The notes under the pieces are model-generated. The model saw only the letters and a program-made list of their open reading frames with translations. It searched no databases and was not told where the DNA came from. Position numbers and translations under genes: made by a program. 39,754 bases of DNA from a virus, in the IMG/VR virus record IMGVR_UViG_3300022602_002313, positions 1-39,754 of that record; one strand, given 5' to 3'. Positions 32,271-39,734 of this stretch are shown here, one piece after another; position 1 is the first letter of the stretch, and every line of letters begins with the position of its first letter.

Positions 32271-32438
32271 TTAATGCACTGATTCTTTTGCGTCCACTTC
32301 GCATTCTACAATCCAGTTGTTAAACTGGGTAAATTTGTTTACTTCAACACCTAGCCCAACTGCTTCGTTTACAAAATGCTGTAACAGCGCATTGTATAAT
32401 TCATCGGGCATAGTGTCTTTATCAAACTTAATTTTCAT
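32271..32438 (-). CDS. Small hypothetical phage protein (55 aa)
   Basis: A 55-residue frame from the ATG at 32438 reads MKIKFDKDTMPDELYNALLQ and ends ECEVDAKESVH. The start overlaps the upstream stop by ATGA, which supports it even though it is below usual length limits. No motif is seen. It is one of three small coupled genes (32859-32271). Confidence 0.65.
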   Translation of the reverse strand: MKIKFDKDTMPDELYNALLQHFVNEAVGLGVEVNKFTQFNNWIVECEVDAKESVH

Positions 32439-32659
32439 GATACGATTGCCTCTGCTACTAACAACGCAAATGTACGCATTTTAGCATCCATTTCTACATT
32501 ATAAACGTATTCACCGTCGAAGTTTCTCAAGAACATATCGTTGAATCCAATATTCTCACCAAATGCAAACAAGACAGTACTTTCAACTCCTGGCATGCGA
32601 TACTTGTCAAATTCGCCAGGTGCTAGCGCAAATGATCTAATACTTTCTGCTAATGTCAT
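32435..32659 (-). CDS. Small hypothetical phage protein (74 aa)
   Basis: The ATG at 32659 gives MTLAESIRSFALAPGEFDKYRMP and an ATGA overlap with the upstream stop, so the longer open frame to 32680 is not needed. The product is acidic with a helical C-terminus (RTFALLVAEAIVS). No family recognised. Coupled to both small neighbours. Confidence 0.65.
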   Translation of the reverse strand: MTLAESIRSFALAPGEFDKYRMPGVESTVLFAFGENIGFNDMFLRNFDGEYVYNVEMDAKMRTFALLVAEAIVS

Positions 32660-32859
32660 TGTGTTCTCCTTTTCATCCAAGTATAATCAACACCATCTGG
32701 ACACTTGCCGTTTACAATACTGTCCGCACCAAACTTGCCTACAAGTTCCATACCATTAATTTTAATAGTTACGAACTCACCTAATTCTTTTGCCCAATCC
32801 ATTGCTTGGGTTAGAGTTTCAAACTCTACTTCTACTTCTTTATGTTCTATTGTTATCAT
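32656..32859 (-). CDS. Small hypothetical phage protein (67 aa)
   Basis: Starting at the ATG at 32859 (MITIEHKEVEVEFETL), the product looks like a compact alpha/beta domain: a strand, the helix TQAMDWAKELGE, then strands FVTIKING and LVGKFGADSIVNG. It ends in a basic WMKRRTQ tail. The frame is open further upstream, but IEHKEVEVEF is the natural first strand. No function can be given. Confidence 0.6.
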   Translation of the reverse strand: MITIEHKEVEVEFETLTQAMDWAKELGEFVTIKINGMELVGKFGADSIVNGKCPDGVDYTWMKRRTQ

Positions 32860-32878
32860 TAATACTATTATAAGCTCA

Positions 32879-32908
32879 AACAATCACCCTGTCAAGCAGG
32901 GTGTTGTT
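32879..32908. terminator. Strong hairpin after the 102-aa gene, possible terminator
   Basis: CACCCTG (32885-32891) and CAGGGTG (32897-32903) form a 7-bp stem with a 5-nt loop, extended by AACAA/TTGTT with a bulge on the minus strand. A T-rich tract follows only on the plus strand (TTGTTTT), where no gene needs it. On the minus strand it may attenuate or protect the transcript end. Confidence 0.5.
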
Positions 32909-32921
32909 TTATTGCCACAGA

Positions 32922-33230
32922 TTAAATCTCTGTTATTTTTGTTGTGCTAGTTATGCCGTGATACTTATTGTACTTAAATCGGATAACATTTTCTTGATAT
33001 TGTAGGATTTCATCGTTTACAAAATCATCATAATCTTTTTGTGATTTAAAAATTAGTACTTTAGTTTCAGTGGTGTAGTCTTCGCTAATTGTAGTGTTGA
33101 CGCCAATAAGTTTATTAGTATCTTTAAAATTTGTTTTAATGTATTCTTTAATACCAAGATCACTATTGTAAAATTGATAAACTTTTTTCTTATCTAGTGG
33201 TCTTACGCTGACGATTTCTAATTTTATCAT
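32922..33230 (-). CDS. Hypothetical phage protein (102 aa)
   Basis: A 102-residue Lys/Asp/Tyr-rich protein starting MIKLEIVSVRPL, with a strand-helix pattern (KKVYQFYNSDLGIKEYI, KSQKDYDDFVNDEI). Start and upstream stop overlap as ATGA. It ends before the hairpin at 32879. No family recognised. Confidence 0.6.
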   Translation of the reverse strand: MIKLEIVSVRPLDKKKVYQFYNSDLGIKEYIKTNFKDTNKLIGVNTTISEDYTTETKVLIFKSQKDYDDFVNDEILQYQENVIRFKYNKYHGITSTTKITEI

Positions 33231-33826
33231 GTGTAATCCTTAACAAAATCAACGTCAAGTTTTGGACAAGATTCAAACAACTCAGCTCTAGTCCAATCCC
33301 AATTATGGGGACTATCAGGTATTAATTTTTTACCTATACAGATAAATGTTCTTACAGGAAAGTCGTCATCATTTTTAGATGCGGCAAAAGAATCATAATC
33401 AATGTGTAAGTACTCTTGCAACTCACGCACTCTTGGATCATGATAGTCTAAACTGTTTTGGAAAGCTAGCGCATATCCTCGCTTTAGTACTTCCATTCCT
33501 AATTTAGAATAAAATCTACCAAGATTGATTAGAGCCTTACCATCTGTTCGATCAACTGGTGGAAGAACAATTATTAATGGTGCCCATAATGAAGGAAGTT
33601 TGTACTCGCCGTTGTACTCGCCGTCTCTGTTCCAAATACCTACATAATAAAGTTTTTTGATAATTTCTTTGTCTTGAATTACGCTCTTGTTAGCAATTGG
33701 ATTTTCTCCCAAGAACTTATCTATCATATAATTCAAATATGCTACAGTATCCTCGTCTACAGGTGTATCAATATCAAACGATCTGTTAGCATGAGACAAC
33801 GTATGATTTAATGTAAGATTATACAT
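33227..33826 (-). CDS. Nitroreductase-like protein (199 aa)
   Basis: The middle region LWAPLIIVLPPVDRTDGKALINLGRFYSKLGMEVLKRGYALAFQ resembles the FMN-dependent nitroreductase core, with W-AP, a conserved helix and GxxLxxxxxGYAL. RTFICIGKK near the end matches the family's final strand. Nitroreductase-fold proteins reduce small molecules with NAD(P)H, and phage copies are known. The N-terminal FMN-binding Arg/Ser motif is weak, so this is a tentative call. The gene overlaps 33819 by 8 bp and 33230 by 4 bp. Confidence 0.55.
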   Translation of the reverse strand: MYNLTLNHTLSHANRSFDIDTPVDEDTVAYLNYMIDKFLGENPIANKSVIQDKEIIKKLYYVGIWNRDGEYNGEYKLPSLWAPLIIVLPPVDRTDGKALINLGRFYSKLGMEVLKRGYALAFQNSLDYHDPRVRELQEYLHIDYDSFAASKNDDDFPVRTFICIGKKLIPDSPHNWDWTRAELFESCPKLDVDFVKDYT

Positions 33827-34145
33827 TTACTAATACCTCAAAATATTCTGGTGAATTAGACTCATCTATGTTGTAAGGAATTCCGTTATTTTGAAAAAAA
33901 CATTCTAATGCACCTATAGCTAATCCAGTATGATGATGGCTTTCATAAAAGCTAAAAGAATGTGCCATTATACCTTCATCATCTTTTCTATTATCTATTT
34001 TAAAATACTCGACAGTAGGAGAAAATTTTATTTTGATAGTATTGTCTACTTTTGTTATTACACAATCGAAATAAACTCTGCCGCATCTTGCAGGGGAGTT
34101 TTTAACTACATTTTTAATAGAGTCGACTAAATTAGGATATTTCAT
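33819..34145 (-). CDS. Hypothetical phage protein (108 aa)
   Basis: From the ATG at 34145, just after the TraR/DksA stop, the product begins MKYPNLVDSIKNVV and contains FSFYESHHHTGLAIGALECFFQ, a His-rich helix with little else to identify it. The open frame upstream of 34145 would overlap the TraR gene and is not used. It is coupled to the nitroreductase-like gene through ATGTATAA. Function unknown. Confidence 0.6.
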   Translation of the reverse strand: MKYPNLVDSIKNVVKNSPARCGRVYFDCVITKVDNTIKIKFSPTVEYFKIDNRKDDEGIMAHSFSFYESHHHTGLAIGALECFFQNNGIPYNIDESNSPEYFEVLVNV

Positions 34146-34146
34146 T

Positions 34147-34392
34147 TTAAGCTCGTTGTTTACGGCGATCGTGAAATAGTTGGCACTCAATGCACATCAT
34201 ACAACCCATAACTGCCTTACGGCGTGCTTCTGGGATTTCTTCTCCACAGTCATCGCAATGTGTTAGGCTTGGACCCTTTGGTAAACTAGCACGAAACTTA
34301 GCCACAGCATCTGCGTTTGCAGTTACTGATAGCAACTGTGCCATATCCGATTCTTCTAAATTTTCACCTTGTATGCTTTCGTATTCTCTCAT
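34147..34392 (-). CDS. TraR/DksA-type C4 zinc-finger protein (81 aa)
   Basis: HCDDCGEEIPEARRKAVMGCMMCIECQ closely follows the TraR/DksA zinc finger (CxxCGxxIPEARRxA-x-GCxxCxxC). The preceding helices fit the coiled-coil arm seen in TraR. DksA/TraR proteins bind the secondary channel of RNA polymerase and alter promoter choice, TraR doing so without ppGpp. In the phage this may help shift host transcription. It has an AAGGAAT ribosome site. It lies upstream of a tRNA-Cys and next to the RpoZ gene, giving two RNA polymerase-related genes within 600 bp. Confidence 0.88.
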   Translation of the reverse strand: MREYESIQGENLEESDMAQLLSVTANADAVAKFRASLPKGPSLTHCDDCGEEIPEARRKAVMGCMMCIECQLFHDRRKQRA

Positions 34393-34421
34393 AATAAATT
34401 CCTTAACTCAATTACTATTTA

Positions 34422-34499
34422 TGGAGCAACGGGAGGGATTTGAACCCCCGGTTTTACGGATTTGCAATCCGTTGCATTGGGCCGCTCTGCCACCGTTGC
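34422..34499 (-). tRNA. tRNA-Cys (GCA)
   Basis: The minus strand has acceptor GCAACGG/CCGTTGC, anticodon loop TTGCAAA between ACGGA and TCCGT stems (anticodon GCA), T-loop TTCAAAT, and encoded U-CCA. Typical size, complete cloverleaf. It begins six bases after the RpoZ stop. Confidence 0.95.
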
Positions 34500-34504
34500 A
34501 CTAA

Positions 34505-34738
34505 TTATTTTACACGTTTAAGGTATTCAATTGGATCGATTTTACCTTCTTGGATTTCTAAAAGGGTAGTTACAATTGGATGAATGTGTTCAAATTTTTC
34601 ACTGCTTTTGTGCTGTCTACGGATTTCTCTAGCACGAATTGATGCGGCTATGATGAGATTGTATACATTTTCCCCTGCGTTGGTAACACATAGTTGACGA
34701 TCAATTTGTGGACCACGACTTAGAATTCTACTTTTCAT
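34505..34738 (-). CDS. rpoZ: RNA polymerase omega-like subunit (RpoZ), phage-encoded
   Basis: The 77-residue chain has the omega core: NVYNLIIAASIRAREIRRQHK (residues 24-44) corresponds to the RFDLVLVAARRAREI helix that contacts the beta' subunit, and HIHPIVTTLLEIQEGKI matches the conserved xxVVxALxEIxEGKI segment. Length is that of short omega proteins. Omega assists beta' folding and influences ppGpp response. A phage copy could replace host omega or recruit the polymerase to phage promoters. GGAGATACTA is a good ribosome site. Identification is strong, role inferred. Confidence 0.88.
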   Translation of the reverse strand: MKSRILSRGPQIDRQLCVTNAGENVYNLIIAASIRAREIRRQHKSSEKFEHIHPIVTTLLEIQEGKIDPIEYLKRVK

Positions 34739-34774
34739 TAGTATCTCCGTTAAAATGTTATTATAACATCTAAT

Positions 34775-35335
34775 TTACTCGTAGTCAATGTCTGCGGCTA
34801 AAATAAATCGATATTTGTTACTCTGCACAATTCCCGGGCGATGCCAAGTATTGCTGGGATAAATTAGCCAAGTGTAGTAACTTGGCTTGATAAAAAACTT
34901 GCCGTCTGATTCGGGCCCATTTGGGGCTATTTCAGTTCCGCAAGTATCAAAATCGTTAACATCATCGGGTATGTGCAAATACATTATGCCACTTAGGCTT
35001 TGCCCACTGTGTTTATTATGATGATGCCAATATTTGTCGCGATCCTCTACTGTACTTAGATTAGTCATAAAACTCCAAGCCATCATATTGCTGACTTTGT
35101 GTTCTTTTCCTAAGTACAGAAATACACTGGTTAAAAATGTCATGCGATATTTTAACCAAATATCCTCACTACGTCCAAACAAATTTTCTTGTGTTTGGAA
35201 CGGAGGACTATTCTTAAAGTAGTTGCCGCTATCTATAATATTTTTTATTATGCCTATGGCTGATTCTGTATCGGCGGCTGTGATTAAACTACTGTAATCA
35301 TATTTGCGACAAAGATCATTTTGATCAATTATCAT
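34775..35335 (-). CDS. 2OG-Fe(II) oxygenase-like phage protein (186 aa)
   Basis: YWHHHNKHSGQSLSGIMYLHIPDD and WLIYPSNTWHRPGIVQSNKYRFILAADI match the phage-rich 2OG-Fe(II) oxygenase family with H-x-H-x(4)-SG and a C-terminal WH...R. The histidines at the proximal site are crowded (HHHNKH), so the exact ligands need an alignment. Such genes are frequent in cyanophage and pelagiphage genomes without known substrate. Overlaps the PpiC gene by ATGA. Confidence 0.65.
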   Translation of the reverse strand: MIIDQNDLCRKYDYSSLITAADTESAIGIIKNIIDSGNYFKNSPPFQTQENLFGRSEDIWLKYRMTFLTSVFLYLGKEHKVSNMMAWSFMTNLSTVEDRDKYWHHHNKHSGQSLSGIMYLHIPDDVNDFDTCGTEIAPNGPESDGKFFIKPSYYTWLIYPSNTWHRPGIVQSNKYRFILAADIDYE

Positions 35336-35592
35336 GCTGTACGATGAATTAAGTGATAACCAAATTGTGTTTGTACTGGTTGGCTAATAGACCCAACAGG
35401 TGTTGATACAGTAGCATCTTCAAATGGCTTTACCATCATGCCTGGGCCAAAGTCTCCTAAGTCTCCGCCACGTGCTTTGCTTGGACACTTGCTGTGTTGC
35501 ATAGCTAGTTGCGGAAATGTCAACGGTGTTGCTTCTGCTAGGATTGATTTAGCCTGCTCTAATGTATCTACCAAAATGTGACTTGCTCTCAT
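35332..35592 (-). CDS. PpiC-type (parvulin) peptidyl-prolyl isomerase, single domain (86 aa)
   Basis: RASHILV at the start, FPQLAMQHSKCPSKARGGDLGDFGPGMMVKPFEDA in the middle and QTQFGYHLIHRTA at the end are the standard parvulin segments, including the catalytic His/Cys region (SHILV, HSKCPS). It is a minimal single domain with no signal peptide, so it acts in the cytoplasm on phage or host proteins. A phage-encoded parvulin may help fold virion proteins. It has an AAAGGAACT ribosome site and sits between two 2OG oxygenase genes. Confidence 0.92.
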   Translation of the reverse strand: MRASHILVDTLEQAKSILAEATPLTFPQLAMQHSKCPSKARGGDLGDFGPGMMVKPFEDATVSTPVGSISQPVQTQFGYHLIHRTA

Positions 35593-35627
35593 GTGAGTTC
35601 CTTTTAAAAATATATATATGCTGTTAT

Positions 35628-36203
35628 CTAGCGGTAGTCAAAATTTATGACTACACGTTTTTCAGATTGATTTGGATGTCTACCAGCATGAAACTGTGAT
35701 CCATTAAAAATTACAAATCTACCTCTTTTAGGACTAACACGTTTCAGTATTGATCCGTCATTGTTAAAAAATAATGTATCCCCATCACTGTCATTTACAT
35801 AGTATAATGCTACCTTGTGATCAATTAAACAATCTAAGTGAGGCATGTTAGTAAATTCTTCTTTAGAAAAATTACACTGTGTTTGTAAGTTTGCTTTAAC
35901 TCTTAAAAATTCGTTAAACACAATATGTTGTTTTAGTTTTTCAAACAGTGGAACAGCAATACTAGAGTATGCCGGACTACATGCTTGTTTTTCAATAGTA
36001 TAGAACATGTGTATAAACTGCGGATATTCTTTTACTTGATAATCTTTCCAAAGTTCCTTAGGAAGATATGAATTTAAATATTCGTAATTCTTTTCCTCTA
36101 CAGTAGCCTTAGTCAAGTACCAAGGAAATGCACCGTCTGTCATAGCATCTTCAACAAACGCTTGTTGTTCTACTGGAATTAAGTTATCGTAGATTTCTAT
36201 CAT
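35628..36203 (-). CDS. 2OG-Fe(II) oxygenase-like protein (191 aa)
   Basis: MPHLDCL gives His122 and Asp124; GSQFHAGRHPNQSEKRVVINFDY gives His172 and Arg183. The SPKRGRFVIFNGSQFHAG block is standard for prolyl-hydroxylase-like phage proteins. It starts by ATGA overlap with the carbamoyltransferase gene. It may hydroxylate the same intermediate handled by the carbamoyltransferase and halogenase. Substrate unknown. Confidence 0.78.
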   Translation of the reverse strand: MIEIYDNLIPVEQQAFVEDAMTDGAFPWYLTKATVEEKNYEYLNSYLPKELWKDYQVKEYPQFIHMFYTIEKQACSPAYSSIAVPLFEKLKQHIVFNEFLRVKANLQTQCNFSKEEFTNMPHLDCLIDHKVALYYVNDSDGDTLFFNNDGSILKRVSPKRGRFVIFNGSQFHAGRHPNQSEKRVVINFDYR

Positions 36204-37648
36204 TTTAATAAAATTTCATTGCCGATAATCATGCAGTCTATTGCACTATTATAAAATAATTCTTTAGCATTTTCTATATGCCCTGCAATAGGTTTGCCAG
36301 CAGTATTTAAACTAGTGTTTAGTAGTACAGGCAAACCTGTAAGTGCTTTGAACTCTTCTAGAAGTAATCTAAACACAGGATTGTTATTGCCTACAGTTTG
36401 TAATCGGCAAGTGCCGTCAGTATGTGTGATAGCGCCTAATTCATTGCTAGAAACATTGGTTACAAACAACATATAATCATCATCAAATTTGTAATCAAAA
36501 TATTCGCTAGCATATTCTTTTAGAACACTTGCACCAAACGGTCTATAATTTTCTCTGTTCTTAATACTGTTAATCTTTTCACGTCCGTTTGGTATACTAG
36601 GGTTCATTAGTATACTACGATTACCTAGCGCACGAGGGCCAAGTTCTCCATGTCCCTGATACCAGCCAACTGTTTTACCAGATGCTAGTAACTGTGCGGC
36701 TTGTTTAATTGTATCTATAGTAGGAGTACTAGATGCTTGATCCTCTACAATGTAAGGGAAGTTATCTAGTTTAAACTTTGGCAATCCGTTTTTAATTCGT
36801 AACCATTCTATAGCACCTAGACTTATTCCTTCGTCACTGCAATGCGGAGGAATAATCAAATTGGGAAAATAATTTTTAAGTTCTGTGTTCCAGATTACAT
36901 TTTGTGCTACACCGCCTGTATAACTAATCACATCATCTTTGTTAGCATACTGCTTAAAGAAATTTAACAGTACAGAACCCATATAGGTATGTACAGTTTT
37001 AATCCAATCTAAAGATGTAAGATCACCTAATAATTGATCACCTTTAAAAGCATACCAATGTTCCTTAGAAAAGATATCATGTATACTACGCATATCGAAT
37101 TGCTGTAGAAACTCTAAATAGTTTTGATCAACTGTGCCGTATGATTGTAGGCCCATGAGCTTGCCTGCAACGTCATCGGGTATAGAAGCTTTAATACCTA
37201 ACGCATATCCAACATCGCGCATAGCGAAGCCAATTGACCCTGTAGATAAATCTCCAGAATCGATTAACTTGTCATTACGATAAACACTCCATGTTTTCAT
37301 ACTGCCTAATCCGTCGATAACAATGTGTACGTCTGGAGTTTGTTCAGTAAGCATCCATGTGCTTAATGCGTGACAGTAGTGATGATTTAAAATATGAACA
37401 CTAGGATGATTTAAAAACCAAGTGTTGGCTTCATCGGCTATGGGTAAGTGTACAGCAATATCATTAACGTCTGCTAGCTCAATTCCCCAAACTTTTTTAA
37501 TAGTATGTAACCATTGCCAATTATTAGGATACGAATATTTTTTAATGTTTTCGTATCGTTCTAATTTTAGATAGCGTAGACTGTTACCATCGTAATAGGA
37601 AATATTACAATCATGTGCTAGTAGGTTTACAGCCAGCAATTTTTTCAT
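36200..37648 (-). CDS. NodU/TobZ-type O-carbamoyltransferase (482 aa)
   Basis: HHYCHALS (residues 89-96), DGLGSM, GGVAQNVIWN, PPHCSDEGISLGA and GELGPRALGNRSIL are the signature blocks of the NodU/CmcH/TobZ carbamoyltransferase family, which makes carbamoyl-adenylate and transfers the carbamoyl group to a hydroxyl. The C-terminal YrdC-like block with NRENYRPFGASV is complete. At 482 aa it is slightly shorter than the usual 540-600. It overlaps the halogenase gene by 38 bp, indicating a joint role, possibly in decorating a sugar or virion component. Confidence 0.9.
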   Translation of the reverse strand: MKKLLAVNLLAHDCNISYYDGNSLRYLKLERYENIKKYSYPNNWQWLHTIKKVWGIELADVNDIAVHLPIADEANTWFLNHPSVHILNHHYCHALSTWMLTEQTPDVHIVIDGLGSMKTWSVYRNDKLIDSGDLSTGSIGFAMRDVGYALGIKASIPDDVAGKLMGLQSYGTVDQNYLEFLQQFDMRSIHDIFSKEHWYAFKGDQLLGDLTSLDWIKTVHTYMGSVLLNFFKQYANKDDVISYTGGVAQNVIWNTELKNYFPNLIIPPHCSDEGISLGAIEWLRIKNGLPKFKLDNFPYIVEDQASSTPTIDTIKQAAQLLASGKTVGWYQGHGELGPRALGNRSILMNPSIPNGREKINSIKNRENYRPFGASVLKEYASEYFDYKFDDDYMLFVTNVSSNELGAITHTDGTCRLQTVGNNNPVFRLLLEEFKALTGLPVLLNTSLNTAGKPIAGHIENAKELFYNSAIDCMIIGNEILLK

Positions 37649-38771
37649 ATAATTTTAAATTCTCTAGATTTTGTTTAAACGATGCTACGCCCCATGTGCC
37701 ATAATTGCCGTCTAGTCTTAATGCCATGTCTTTTTCTAATTTTGAATGCTCAACAAAGTCATTAAACTTTGTATTGTGTTTAGCACGAGCTATAATTTTT
37801 TCTCCACGTTCTTGAGCAAAATCCCAGAAAGGTGTTTTAAATTCTGATCCAGCAAAATAGTGTAGCATAATGACTGTTTCAATTTCTTGCACATAGTCAG
37901 TATAATCTTTATTAAGCATATCTACATTGCCGTTATTAAACCAACTGTCATAGGCCATTTTGTTGATAACATTCATTAAAGCTATGCTGGTTGCTTCTAG
38001 TGGTTCTAAGAAAAAACTAGCATTACCATTGTGTGCTACTCTGCCAGCAAAGTTTTGTTTTCTATAATAATTTTTAAAACTAAATGTGTTGTAATCTGTA
38101 CTTGGAGTTAGATCATAATCTGCAAATATCTGCTTAACATCTTCTTTAACTTCGTCAAGTGTGTTTATTGTATTGTTGTACATATAGCCTATACTACAAC
38201 GATTTTGTAATGGTATACCAAAAACCCAACCGTATGGGCGAGCTAGTGTTAGCGTGTGCTGAAACCTAGCATGGTCCCAGTAACAAGGTGTAACGTGTAC
38301 TGAGTTGACTGGGATAGATTCTGTAAGATTAAATTCGTCATACGATGTAGGCTTGCCAGAACAATCCATTACAAAATCTGCATCAATGTCATTTGCTGAA
38401 ACAGCACGTTCAATTATTTTAACTTTATCTTTAAGTTGATTTAGAATGTATTCTTGCAGTTTGACTGCATTAAAATGATAGCCAACTCCTGGAGGTATGA
38501 AATGATGGGTGTATGCTGTTCCATCACTCCACCCTGTTTTATAAATTCCGCCTTTGAATGATCCGTTTACATGATTTAAATCATCATGTGTGAATCCAAT
38601 ATTTTCGTATAAGGCGGCGGGGAAATCCAACGTAGAACCCTCTCCAACTGCTTGAGGATTTACGTTGGGGTCATAATATAATTCTATTTCGCAATTTTTA
38701 GCCCAGCGATAGAAATGTGTTAGAGCTAACATTCCTGCAGTTCCGCGACCTACTACTGCTATTTTTTTCAT
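37611..38771 (-). CDS. Flavin-dependent (tryptophan-type) halogenase (386 aa)
   Basis: GRGTAGM is the FAD dinucleotide motif, NGSFKGGI holds the catalytic Lys73 (compare the NASYKVAI Lys of PrnA), GWVFGIP (181-187) is a variant of WxWxIP, and FFLEPLEATSI holds the second catalytic Glu in the position of PrnA PLESTG. A viral halogenase from a cyanophage (VirX1) is known to iodinate diverse substrates. At 386 aa this protein is shorter than the 500-aa bacterial enzymes. The flavin reductase would come from the host. Substrate unknown. Confidence 0.87.
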   Translation of the reverse strand: MKKIAVVGRGTAGMLALTHFYRWAKNCEIELYYDPNVNPQAVGEGSTLDFPAALYENIGFTHDDLNHVNGSFKGGIYKTGWSDGTAYTHHFIPPGVGYHFNAVKLQEYILNQLKDKVKIIERAVSANDIDADFVMDCSGKPTSYDEFNLTESIPVNSVHVTPCYWDHARFQHTLTLARPYGWVFGIPLQNRCSIGYMYNNTINTLDEVKEDVKQIFADYDLTPSTDYNTFSFKNYYRKQNFAGRVAHNGNASFFLEPLEATSIALMNVINKMAYDSWFNNGNVDMLNKDYTDYVQEIETVIMLHYFAGSEFKTPFWDFAQERGEKIIARAKHNTKFNDFVEHSKLEKDMALRLDGNYGTWGVASFKQNLENLKLYEKIAGCKPTST

Positions 38772-38787
38772 ATAGTTTACCGTTATT

Positions 38788-38861
38788 TGGAGCGGGACAC
38801 GAGAATCGAACTCGTAACTGAAGTTTGGAAGACTGCCGTTTTACCACTAAACTAGTCCCGC
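38788..38861 (-). tRNA. tRNA-Gly (TCC)
   Basis: Acceptor GCGGGAC/GTCCCGC, D-loop GTTTAGTGGTAAAAC, anticodon loop CTTCCAA (anticodon TCC), T-loop TTCGATT in ACGAG/CTCGT, and encoded U-CCA. The anticodon stem has one C-T mismatch. It directly abuts the inverted repeat at 38861-38959. Confidence 0.93.
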
Positions 38862-38959
38862 ACTTTAATCAAATACACTTATCACTTTTGGATCAAAACC
38901 TGGTGTGCCGTCCTTACTACTTAACCTATGGTTTAAGTTAAATGTATTTGATTAAAGTG
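38861..38959. repeat. Perfect 17-bp inverted repeat closing a 65-nt loop beside tRNA-Gly
   Basis: CACTTTAATCAAATACA (38861-38877) is exactly complementary to 38943-38959. A nested hairpin ACTTAACC-TAT-GGTTTAAGT (38919-38938) lies inside. One arm includes base 1 of tRNA-Gly. The structure may guide tRNA processing, cap a non-coding RNA or be the end of a small mobile element. No ORF crosses it. Confidence 0.6.
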
Positions 38960-39155
38960 TCTAGCTACCCTCACCACAAGGGCCCTAGACTGAGCTGTTA
39001 CTCTGTCCACGTTCTTTTCCATTTAGACGGGATAGCGTCCCCGCCTTTGTGATTTCTCAAGTCGCTTTAAACAAGCCTTGCGGTAAGATCCAATGCACCG
39101 TGCTATTAAGGTGTAGCAATTACCTAACTCTATTACGCTGAGTTAACGCGGGGTT
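38960..39155 (-). ncRNA. Structured non-coding stretch, identity unknown
   Basis: About 195 bases between the inverted repeat and the oxygenase gene have no ORF but several local hairpins on the minus strand: AACTC/GAGTT, TGCTA/TAGCA, GGGA/TCCC and CCCT/AGGG. The GC content looks higher than in flanking genes, typical of functional RNA in an A+T-rich genome. No tmRNA tag ORF, RNase P signature or group I core was found. Confidence 0.45.
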
Positions 39156-39734
39156 CTAAAATTCTATCCAACCATTTATGATATACTTAGTATTGCTTAA
39201 CGGAGGATTGCCTCGATGCGAATGTGTAAACGCACCTGGGAACAAAAGTAATCGTCCTGCTTTTGGTTGTACTCTTCTAGGGTAAAACAAAAATTCTGTT
39301 TCACCTCCCTCTGCTACATCGTTGAGATACAATATAAAAGTTAAAAATCTTGAACTATTAATTCTCGATCCATTTTCATGATGCCAGATATGATAACCTT
39401 GTCCAATATCAATTTTTTGCATTTTAAAATTAAAAACGCCATGCGGGTCCATATCTTGCAAAGTGTGATATTTGTCAATATAGGTAGCATATATCTGCTG
39501 ATTAAAAATATCTATAAAGCTATGAGATATAGAACCAAATATGTGACCAGGAATGTCAAGATTAAAAATCTGATCACCGTCCTTTTTACCTCTCGGAGCA
39601 TTATCGAGCTGTTGTCGACTTCCGGCTAGACCTTTAAGATCTAAATCTTTATAAATGTCGATAAATGCATTACAGTGATCTACACTAATTGCATCATCAA
39701 ACACACCGATAAAATCTTTTATATCTGCTATCAT
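39156..39734 (-). CDS. Prolyl-4-hydroxylase-like 2OG-Fe(II) oxygenase (192 aa)
   Basis: GYHIWHHENG gives an HxE proximal pair (His118, Glu120), AEGGETEFLFYPRRVQPKAGRLLLFPGAFTHSHRG gives the family core with distal His171 or His173, and NTKYIINGWIEF a Lys183. The HxE form with W-x-x-E is usual in phage prolyl-hydroxylase-like proteins. It is the first visible gene of the long minus-strand transcript and lies just before the structured RNA. Substrate could be a phage or host protein, or a small molecule. Confidence 0.82.
   Translation of the reverse strand: MIADIKDFIGVFDDAISVDHCNAFIDIYKDLDLKGLAGSRQQLDNAPRGKKDGDQIFNLDIPGHIFGSISHSFIDIFNQQIYATYIDKYHTLQDMDPHGVFNFKMQKIDIGQGYHIWHHENGSRINSSRFLTFILYLNDVAEGGETEFLFYPRRVQPKAGRLLLFPGAFTHSHRGNPPLSNTKYIINGWIEF

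Noticed and set aside
32879-32908. Definite Rho-independent terminator on the minus strand
   Set aside because: The hairpin is strong but the T tract lies on the plus-strand side, so it is listed only as a possible terminator.
34190-34504. Plus-strand 104-aa open frame across the TraR/DksA gene and tRNA-Cys
   Set aside because: It reads antisense through a zinc finger and a tRNA, so it is a shadow.
38861-39155. Possible tmRNA, RNase P RNA or group I intron
   Set aside because: No tag peptide ORF, no tRNA-like half, and no conserved core segments were found. Called structured non-coding of unknown type instead.
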